Part shown: one piece after another, positions 56,175-64,000 of the stretch
How positions within the stretch are numbered: the stretch's first letter is position 1
Layout: each line of letters starts with the position of its first letter
Source of the DNA: Viridothelium virens
Lineage: Eukaryota; Ascomycota; Dothideomycetes; Trypetheliales; Trypetheliaceae
Reading direction: 5' to 3'
Assembly: GCA_010094025.1 (NCBI GenBank)
Contig: ML991790.1
Span: 1 to 64,000 of the forward strand
DNA length: 64,000 nucleotides
The notes under the pieces: generated by a model
Database searches by the model: none
Seen by the model: only the letters and a program-made list of their open reading frames with translations
What the model was told of the DNA's origin: nothing
Program-made: the position numbers and the translations under genes

Positions 56175-57125
56175 ATGACAGCTCGTTCAATTCTTGTCAC
56201 CCGCGCTACGGGTACCCAGGGTATAGCTGTCTGCCGTCATCTACGTCAAAAAGGCTTCATCGTCCATGGCCTGGCTCGTAATATATCCGATGAGAGGACC
56301 GCCCCTCTGAAGGGACTCGACATCGAATTCTTCCAAGGTACAGAAGAAGACCGAGATGCAGTCGACCGCGCAGTAGCTGGATGTGCAGGAGTCTTTCTTA
56401 ACACGATGCCAAACATGCGCGAATCGGGCTCAGAAGCTCGCCAATCCAAGACTGTCCTCGAAACCGCCAAAGCTGCGGGCGTCGAGCAGGTCGTGAACTC
56501 CACTTCGATCGGCGTTGGTAGACTGGATACAATTCGAAGCGACTTGAAGACCTCGTTACCTACTCAGGTCATCCAAGGAAAGGTGGAAGTTGAGGCAGCA
56601 GTCAGAGATGCTGGTATCGAGACTTGGACCATCCTCCGTTCAGGCTACTTCATGAATAATTTCCTGTGGCCATTGGGAAATGTGATGTTTCCGGAATTGG
56701 CGTCCGAACGCAAGTTCATTTCTTCTTACGCTCCGGACACACCACTCGCCTTGATTGACCCAGATGATATTGGCGCTTTTACTGCTGCGGCTTTTGAAGA
56801 CCCGTCGAGATTTGCTGGTGAAGTTTTCGAACTTGTTGGGGAGAAGTTGCCCACCGAGCAGGCCATCGAAAAGCTGTCGGCTGCGGTGGGCATGCCGATT
56901 GAGGCCGTGTATCGCACAGCAGAGGAGAGCGAGGCGCTGGCGCAATCTAATCCGATGGTCGCGAGTCAGCTTATGACATTGCCTATTCACAAGCTGGCCG
57001 ACATGACGCGCGCTAAGTCCTTTGGAATCACGATGCATACTTTTGACGAATTCTTGACAAGGGAGAAGGATTCAGTCAGGGCGACATTTGCTTTGGAACA
57101 CGGTGACGCCATTAAATTGTTCTAG
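56175..57125 (+). CDS. NmrA-like NAD(P)-binding protein, 316 aa
   Basis: A single-exon Rossmann-fold protein of the NmrA/HSCARG type (atypical short-chain dehydrogenase). The N-terminal strand and dinucleotide loop read ILVTRATGTQGIAVCRHL. The usual TGATGxxG has Arg10 in place of the first Gly, while ATG-x2-G is kept. Supporting elements are LARNISDE (NADP-discriminating region), VVNSTSIGVG, ILRSGYFMNNF and the DPDDIGAFTAAAF strand. Members act as redox-sensing repressors of GATA factors (NmrA) or as reductases/isomerases. No Tyr-x3-Lys catalytic pair is obvious, so a sensor or regulatory role is as likely as catalysis. It is divergent from the zinc-cluster regulator; the TATA box and two CGG palindromes upstream suggest it is a target of that regulator. 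It is convergent with the secreted metallo-beta-lactamase-fold gene. Confidence 0.87.
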   Translation: MTARSILVTRATGTQGIAVCRHLRQKGFIVHGLARNISDERTAPLKGLDIEFFQGTEEDRDAVDRAVAGCAGVFLNTMPNMRESGSEARQSKTVLETAKAAGVEQVVNSTSIGVGRLDTIRSDLKTSLPTQVIQGKVEVEAAVRDAGIETWTILRSGYFMNNFLWPLGNVMFPELASERKFISSYAPDTPLALIDPDDIGAFTAAAFEDPSRFAGEVFELVGEKLPTEQAIEKLSAAVGMPIEAVYRTAEESEALAQSNPMVASQLMTLPIHKLADMTRAKSFGITMHTFDEFLTREKDSVRATFALEHGDAIKLF

Positions 57126-57842
57126 TCATAGGACCTGGAAAGTTTTTCAGAAATCCGTAGTGGTTCGTATCTTGTTACTATAGAGGAAACGGCGGAGTTC
57201 GCACAGATTTTGGTAAAGATTTCCATGCTAGCCCAGGTCAAGCTAAAATTTGAGAATGATCTATTGCCATCATTTCGCAAATGTAGTTTACTATGCTATC
57301 ATCAAGCCAGCATTAGTCTCAAGACAACCTCAGTAACTCGCGCAGTATGAGCCGATTTGAGCAGAAGTTGAATCAAGGCTGGAAGAGTCCAATGTAGTCT
57401 GGCATAGCTCTCACATTACTAGGTACCCTAATTAATTAGAGTTCTGTCGCGTAAACGCGACTGCAACAACCCTACGTCCCCCATTTATCTTGACCCTTTA
57501 GGGCCCTAGGCCTTCTTTTATCGGTCATCCTCTATTACTGGATTGCCCGATTAAATGCGAGGCATTGGTCTGGAAGATCAAGGAAGGCAATATCGTCAGA
57601 GTAGAGGTAGAGGAGAAAAGCCCTATTATGAGACTTAGAATCTCTAGAATTATCGCAGGCTCGTAGAGACCAAAAAAAGCAAAAGGAGCGACTGGAATAC
57701 TATTCTTCATATGTTACAAAATGTAAAAGGGAACAGATAGTAGTTTGGAAGCACCATACTGCTTATTTGTTGACAGTGAATTAAGACTTCAGACTATCTT
57801 GAGAGGATAAGGATATGGTCTACCACGGACGGAAAGAGGTGC
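57126..57842. other. AT-rich intergenic between convergent genes
   Basis: Open frames are below 65 codons. AT-rich with TAATTAATTAG near 57429. No gene seen. Confidence 0.5.
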
Positions 57843-58901
57843 TCAGGTGAGCGAATTTCCCACGCCGAAAGGGCCCAGGATGCCGTAGTCTATTCTGATA
57901 GACTCCATCATTGCGAAAGCATTCTCAGGGCCGAAGGGGTCCACTCCAGCCAGACGAGTGAGCCATTTCTCATTCGTCTTGTTGTTACAAAAGTCGGCAA
58001 CGGTATCGAGGTAAACTTTGAACTCCGCCCATGAGTTACCTGGATTTGCCGCAATAACGGGTGCTATCACAGCGCCTGATGATATTGGGTTCGTTGAGTT
58101 GGGAGGATCACCGGATAATAGTAAGGCATCCTTGCAATTATTGAACAGGTCTGTAAGATACTCTTGCTCCAACTGGACGTCAGCTCGCGTCCCAGAGCGA
58201 TCGAGATGACCTCCAATGTAGTGGTCGAAATCGTAAGCAAGAATTTGATCGAAAGCTTTTAGGAAGCCAGGAACGTTCTGGGCTTCCATAAGACTCGCGA
58301 AAGGACCCCATCCCGGAACCGCAATGTCAACGACCATCAACACCTTCGATGATTTGGAATAGATGAATATGTTACCAGGCTCATGATTTGGTCCTTTGTA
58401 GCTAAGATCGAGGGTTTGGTTGTCAACTTGGAGTTTGTAGGAGTGTTCGAAGGTCGTGGTCGGTGCGGGACGATTAGGGTCTGAAGTCTCCGCCAATTCT
58501 TCGGCCGTCAGACGATGTGCAATAATTTCAAGGGTTTTGTTGGACCCATAAAGATAAGCGGCCCCGATATGATCCGCGTGGGCATGACTGTAGACCACAT
58601 GGGAGACTGGTAGCTGAGTGATGGTACGAATAGCTGGCAGGAGCTTGTTTCCAATGGTTGGTGGAGCATCCACAACCACAACACTGGTAGTAGTCACGAA
58701 GAATGCCGCTTGATATGATCCATCCGTGACCATATATGCTCCAGCACCAAAATTGTCGACCCGATAACCTGTGGAATTGGAAACTGGTGGTTCGTTCGCG
58801 GCCGCCGGAATAGGGGCATATGTAGGGACAACACTTTCCGGCAGGTAGACGACGCCGGTCGCGACTGTCGCGGTGGCGAAGAGAACACTGAAGAAGTGCA
58901 T
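57843..58901 (-). CDS. Secreted metallo-beta-lactamase-fold hydrolase, 352 aa
   Basis: A single exon. Signal peptide MHFFSVLFATATVATGVVYL. The metal-binding signature HAHADH lies at 106-111 (His106, His108, Asp110, His111). His173 (GPNHEPGN), Asp192 (VVDIAVPGWG) and His232 (YIGGHLDRSG) complete a two-metal site, so it should be catalytic. Several N-x-S/T sequons and a Cys pair fit an extracellular protein. Substrates of fungal members range from lactones to beta-lactam-like and polyketide thioester bonds and cannot be told here. A TATA box (TATAAA on the minus strand, 59008-59013) lies about 107 bases upstream. It sits next to the NmrA-like gene and zinc-cluster regulator and may belong to a small detoxification or metabolite cluster. 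Confidence 0.88.
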   Translation of the reverse strand: MHFFSVLFATATVATGVVYLPESVVPTYAPIPAAANEPPVSNSTGYRVDNFGAGAYMVTDGSYQAAFFVTTTSVVVVDAPPTIGNKLLPAIRTITQLPVSHVVYSHAHADHIGAAYLYGSNKTLEIIAHRLTAEELAETSDPNRPAPTTTFEHSYKLQVDNQTLDLSYKGPNHEPGNIFIYSKSSKVLMVVDIAVPGWGPFASLMEAQNVPGFLKAFDQILAYDFDHYIGGHLDRSGTRADVQLEQEYLTDLFNNCKDALLLSGDPPNSTNPISSGAVIAPVIAANPGNSWAEFKVYLDTVADFCNNKTNEKWLTRLAGVDPFGPENAFAMMESIRIDYGILGPFGVGNSLT

Positions 58902-59653
58902 TGTTAGCGATGTAGTGAAAGTATGTGTGCAAACGCAAAACTGTTAGTATAAAGTAAAGCAGGATAAAGCAGGAATACTAACTTCACTTACAATAATCTA
59001 GGTTCGCTTTATATTGTGCTCTTTGCCTCGTTTACCATTGTCTTGATGTAGGTAGTAGTTTTGGCCCCCACGGTTGCTAATGCATGGCCACCGGAAGCAT
59101 GTAAGCGGTAGACTCGAATGGTATAAGAGATGGCAGCCTGAAATGGCAGGCGGCTCAAGAACGCTGATTAATCTGCCTTTGAGCGAAGGCCGAGCACCGC
59201 TCCCATATAAACATACACACTTTTGGTAAGCATTATGAACGTCTGACTGAGGATTGATTTATCATATATGTTGATGGTCTGTTCTTAGACACCGGTCAGG
59301 AAATTGCCACAGAGAATTGTAAGATATGGAATAGAAGAGAATGTCATTGCACTGAAATGAAAACGTTGACAGTCATTGGTTGACTAGAGAGATTTGGGCA
59401 AGGAATGACTGAATAGCCTTGAAGCAATTAAGACCTCGATAGGTCCAAAAGCGTTCTGATGCCTTTAATAATGCTCCCGCAAGTCCGAACTGGTCTTGGG
59501 GTTCAGCCTACTTACCTAACACCTTTCTTTGCGTTACAACGTGAAGTCTATGATCTTTATTGGCTATGCAGTGAGATTGAATACCCGATGTACACAAAAA
59601 GCCACCCAGCAGATTAGCCGAACGCGCAACCGAGACACCGGCCTGGTACATTC
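58902..59653 (-). promoter_or_regulatory. Promoter of the MBL gene, then 3' flank of the M3 peptidase
   Basis: Contains the TATA element at 59008-59013 and a direct repeat (TAAAGCAGGA twice, near 58954-58974) between it and the start codon. No gene. Confidence 0.5.
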
Positions 59654-62421
59654 CTAGGAGCTGAGTCCAAGCTCCTTCAAGAAAGCATCTTGGTTTGGCT
59701 CGCGTCCTAGAAACTCCTTCAGTAGCTCCATCTCCTCTCTGCTTCCGCCCCGTTCTAGTACTGTATGCCTGTATCGCCGACCCTCGGTACCATTCATGGG
59801 GTTCGCCTTAAAGGCCGTATAGAACATGTCTGCTGAGTAGACTTGCGAACTGTGCAGGACAGGAATCAGCCGCCAACCCTCAACCGCAACCATACAAAGA
59901 TTGGAAGGAGAACACTCACCTCAAGTAGCCGTAATACCCGGCATCGTAACCCCCAACCAAATGTCCAAACGTCGCCTCCCCATGTCCCCAATCAAAACCC
60001 TCCCCCAACACCTCCGGCCCATCCAACTTACTAATCTCCTTCCGCAACCGATTATACGTCTCGCTAATCGGCATCTGCTCAATCTCCGCATGGCTCGCCG
60101 GCTCATGCACCGTCATATCAAAGATGCCAAAATGCAGCTGGCGCAGATTAAACAGCGCATCATTAACATGCTTCGTCCTGACAATCGAGTCAATCAGCTC
60201 ATCCGGCATCTCCTCAGGCGCCTTCGTCGACGCATCCTCGCCCTTCGCTTTACGCGTCTCGGCGTACTCCTCCGCGTAGCTCGCGCCGACGTACGAATAG
60301 TGCTTGGAGAGCGCCTTTAGCTGCGACGGCGTCCAGCACCAGTTCTCGAGCATCTGCGACGGCGCCTCGACGAAGTCGCGCACCGTGTTCGTCCCGTGGA
60401 AGCGCGAGTATGCGGTACGTCCTACGAGGTCGTGGATGCCGTGACCGAGCTCGTGGAAGAGCGTGACGACTTCGTCGTGCTTGAGCAGCGACGGCTTTTT
60501 CGGCGTTGGCTTGCTGAAGTTGCAGACTAGTGCCGTGGCTGGGTAGCGCCGCTTGGAGCCGTCGGGAAGAGTGGTGAGTGTAGAGGAGGGGATGCTGGAC
60601 GAGAAGGAAAGGGAAGAGGAGAGCGGGGGAATGGTGAAGCCGGGCTGCAGGTTGAAATTTGCGGCGTGACCGTACTTGCCATCGCGGGGGAAGAGGTCGA
60701 GATAGAGGTAGCCAACGAAGCTAGAGCCCTGGTCTTCCGCATCCCACACGCTGAAGAGGACGACGTCTTCGTGCCAGACGATGTCCGAGCCTTTGGAAAT
60801 GCTGAAGTTCTTGGCTAGTGCATCACGTTCGTCGCCCTTGATCTCGATGAATTGAAGACCGAAGAGTTCTTCGAAGATGTGGAGCATGCCCAAGATGGTG
60901 TTTTGAAGAGGAAAGTATTCTGCTATTCGTTGTTGATCGAGGGAGTATTCTTTTTCGAGCATGAGCGTATCATAAAAGCGATGGTCCCATAGGTAATAGC
61001 GACCATCGTAGTTTCCACCTCGACTTGCGAAGTCTGACTTCTTGAGTTCTTTGAGCTTTTCTATCTCCTTAAGCCCTCCCGGAGCAAGCTTCGTACGAAG
61101 ATCACTAAGGAAGTCATCGACCGTTTTAGGCGTCTTAGCCATCTTGTCCTCAATCTTGAATGTGGCATGGTTAGGATAGCCAAGGAGCCGGGCAGCCTCA
61201 TCGCGGAGAAGAACAGCTTCTTTGAAGATTTCGATATTCTGGTTCAGCTTATTTTCGTTTGCAATGAACATCTTGTGTCGTGTTTCGGGATCCTTGGCAT
61301 ATTTTTGGGTAGGAAACAAATCCGGATATTTGAATGTTACTCTAATTTTGCCCTCATTCTCTGTGCCTGGTTTCCCTTTCTCCAGTCCCGACGTGACATC
61401 CTCTGGGACGCCTTCCAATTGCTTCGGTATAAACCATATACCCCCATTTTCCTCGTTAAGGTTCTTTTGAAACGTAATGCTCAGATCTGACAGTCGCTTC
61501 TTGATTTCCTTGAATCGATCACGTTGCGGCCCAGCAGGAATTTTAAGACCATTGCGAACGTAGTCCTTGTACGACTTCTCTAGCAAACGCTGGGATTCGG
61601 GGTCTAGATTTTCCTTCTTTTGCAGCGCAGCATCCACCAGTTGGTAAATATCCTCACGCATCATCCTGGTTCCAGTTGTCAGTAACTCGTCAAATGTTGC
61701 CCTTCGAACCGGATGGCGTTCTTCGCGGACAAAGGATTAGAGACACTCACGAGTCGATCGCGAACTGATCCATCAACTTCTCCGCCTCCGTGCTCGCATC
61801 CCTCAAAGTCTTATCAGTACTTATCGCTTGATAAAATCCAATGATGTGGCTCTCTAGCCCTTCGTAATCGTCTTCTCTCGCCATTTTCAACAATGTATTC
61901 TCAAACGTCGCCTGCGCTGGTTTCACATCCCGAACTATGTCATCCTGCACCTTCTTATTCCGCGCAATCATCTGCTTCGTCTCCTCGATTAATGATTTTG
62001 GGGTGGCCGTGAAGCAGGGCGGTGGTTGCGGAGGATGCTGGTAGCGTGCTGGTGCCATGGAGACGTTCGAGAGAGGTCTTGAGGCTGCAGGCCGTGCTTT
62101 GGAAGCTGAAGGAGCAAATTGGGATACAATATTGGAGAGACGGGGTGAGAAGCGTGGGAAAGCCAGGTTAAAGGCGAGAGCGAGGAAGAGGAGGACGGAG
62201 AGGAGGAAAAGGAAATACGAAGCTCGCTTCAGCGCCAGCCTGTGTGATTTCCGGCGGTGTGATAAATTAGGATTGTTTTCTAGGTAAGGGACTTGCCGAA
62301 CTCCCTCAATGGCACTGGGAGTAGCGATTGCGTATCGTGTCACGGATGAGGAACGTGGGTATGCAGCAGGGTTATATGCAGATCTCGGCCCTGCATGGTG
62401 TTGCATCTCTCTTCTCCACAT
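59654..62421 (-). CDS. PRD1: M3-family metallo-oligopeptidase (saccharolysin type), 870 aa as modelled
   Basis: The model is complement(join(59654..59849, 59920..61665, 61751..62421)), 2613 nt. Introns are 70 and 85 nt, both with GTGAGT donors. They join FAIDS to MMREDIYQLV and YYGYL to SSQVYSADMFY. The thermolysin-like zinc site is FHELGHGIHDL (HELGH near residue 628), with the third ligand Glu in VEAPSQMLENW. Family enzymes cut short peptides (up to ~17 residues) in the cytosol or mitochondria. The first ATG gives about 121 extra residues with a strong hydrophobic anchor (YFLFLLSVLLFLALAFNLAF) after a basic segment. The ATG at 62058 (MAPARYQHPPQ) gives a 749-aa form close to yeast Prd1 (712 aa). 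Both starts are plausible. A Ser-rich insert (PPLSSSLSFSSSIPSS) lies in the catalytic half. Confidence 0.93.
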
Positions 62422-62802
62422 TTTGGGTACGTTTCAACTTCGCGATGCTTGGCGTCTGACCTGCAACACCTCGGGAATCACGATCGATCGAATTCTGCAA
62501 AATTCCCATTGCTAGCCTAGGTAACACTGTATTTGGGCCAATGTGGAGTCGATTAGTATCTGGGATCCTTTCAACGAGTCTTGATACTACGATTTGTAAA
62601 TGATGCAGGGTGTGCTATTTACTGGATCCATGGTTTACTACAGCCTTGATCCAAACAGTGCAAGCTTAATTAGGATATCGAGTCTAGTGAACTGAAACAG
62701 CTGAGAAATACCGTCATGTTCCCTCCACACAGACAAGGAATTTTCTGTGGAGCATCCCAGACATGATTTATCCTCATTAACCTATCCTCTGCTCTACTAC
62801 AC
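62422..62802. other. Intergenic: M3 peptidase promoter and aminotransferase 3' flank
   Basis: No gene seen. Confidence 0.5.
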
Positions 62803-64000
62803 TCAAGCACCATCCTGCGCGGTCTCCCTGACCACTTGATCGACGGCCTTTGCGAAATACTCGAAGTTCTTACTGTTCAGTCCAGCCATTGAGATCCTGC
62901 CGTTCTTCGTCATGTACACATGGAATTCCTCCCTCAATCTTAGCACTTGCTTCTCGGTGAGCCCCGTAAAACTGAACATGCCGATTTGATCGGTGATATG
63001 GTCCCAGGTTCCCGGTGTGCCCATTTTATCTAACGCTGCCTTCAGCTTCTGCCTCATGTCAATAATCCGACCACTCATAGTCCGAAGGTTCGCCTCCCAC
63101 TCCGCGAAGAGCTTGTCATCGTTGAGGACTAGAGACGCAATTCGAGCACCGTAAGCTGGAGGGTTACTAATCTCGGATCGCTGGAGAATGGCAAGCTGCG
63201 AGGCAACTCGGTTTGCCGTCTCAGAGGCATCGGAAGCTGGGCCGGTGACGAAATGGAAGCATCCTGCACGTTCGCCATAGAGACCAAAGTTCTTGGCGTA
63301 TGATTGGGCAATGCACATTTCAAATCCTTCTTGGATGAAATGACGGATTGCCCATGCGTCTCGAGCAAGATCTCCTGATGCGAACCCTTGGTAGGCACAG
63401 TCGAAGAAGGGAAAGTGGTTCTTGTTGTGGATCGTCTTGGCGATCTGCTTCCATTGCTCTTGGGTAGGGTCGACTCCAGTTGGATTGTGTGCACAAGCAT
63501 GAAGAACGATTATGCTTCCATCTGGTGCCCTGTCTATTGCATCGATCATACCATCAAAGTCGAGTCCTTTAGTTTTGGCGGAGAAGTAGGGATATGTCTT
63601 AATTGGGAGTTGAACGTTGGTGAAGATTTGGTTGTGGTTGGCCCATGTTGGCGAGGAGAGATACACCGCCTTCTCTTGACCTTGTCTGTAAAATTTTGCA
63701 AGGAAAAGCGCTCCAAGGTGGACTGCTCCTGTGCCTGAGATGGTTTGAAAACTGCGAACCTGGAGATGTGGTCAATGAGAAGGAAGGCAGCTTGTAAACG
63801 GACGGCACCTACCCGCTGTTCCTTGATTGCAAGACTGTCAACCCCAAGAAGTACCTTCTGTGATGCATTGGTGAACTCTGCTAGACCGGCAATTGGAAGA
63901 TATTCGTGATTGAGATTTGGATCTTCGTGTAGCTTTTGGTCCGCCTAGGATTATTTCTATCAGCACCAGCTTGCAAGCTACCCAAATGCCGCTTCACCAT
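62803..64000 (-). CDS. Aspartate aminotransferase, 5' part beyond the window
   Basis: Partial. The visible exons are complement(62803..63759, 63813..63944, 63998..>64000). Introns are 53 nt each, the second with a GTGAAG donor and a CTGATAG branch point. The visible protein starts at ADQKLHEDPNLNHEYLPIAG and includes GTGAVHLGALFLAKF, LHACAHNPTGVDPT, FFDCAYQGFASG (PLP-pyridine Asp) and SYAKNFGLYGER (PLP Lys). It ends AVDQVVRETAQDGA. The class I enzyme interconverts aspartate/2-oxoglutarate and oxaloacetate/glutamate. Whether this is the cytosolic or mitochondrial form cannot be told, because the N-terminus lies beyond position 64000. About 70 N-terminal residues are missing. Confidence 0.95.

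Overview
The window is nuclear DNA of a filamentous ascomycete (Pezizomycotina). Genes are intron-poor to moderately intron-rich. Introns are mostly 43-110 nt with GTRNGT-type donors and CTAAC/CTGAC-like branch points. Families typical of that group are present: Zn2Cys6 regulator, R3H-associated protein, giant DUF3638/DUF3645 protein, Gpr1/Fun34/YaaH transporter, NmrA-like protein. I cannot fix the class or species. All exon joins below were derived by reading splice signals and checking frame by hand; none is confirmed by transcripts.

Left part (1-15 kb): a spliced 229-aa membrane protein of unknown function at the edge, an inverted TAGTAA simple repeat, a Nudix hydrolase, a dsRNA-binding-domain protein with an unusually long intron, and a two-exon 450-aa conserved-looking hypothetical. 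These are separated by long stretches without convincing genes, the largest being 9.3-15.1 kb.

Middle (15-42 kb): a secreted M28 leucine aminopeptidase (LAP1 type), an R3H-domain protein, a ~3231-codon DUF6606/DUF3638/DUF3645 ATPase-like giant gene (19971-29994) that carries one in-frame TAG, a divergent protein kinase, and mitochondrial Lon protease.

Right part (44-64 kb): a small secreted protein, an iron-type alcohol dehydrogenase beside a divergent triosephosphate-isomerase paralogue (a possible sugar/polyol-phosphate catabolic pair), MET13-type methylenetetrahydrofolate reductase, a seven-exon Gpr1/Fun34/YaaH transporter, a mini-cluster of Zn2Cys6 regulator / NmrA-like protein / secreted metallo-beta-lactamase-fold enzyme with palindromic CGG-N4-CCG sites in the divergent promoter, an M3 oligopeptidase, and the 3' part of an aspartate aminotransferase cut by the window edge.

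Most genes are housekeeping and not functionally linked. The two local groupings worth attention are the iron-ADH/TIM pair and the regulator/NmrA/MBL group. No virus-like element, CRISPR array, rRNA or tRNA gene was recognised.
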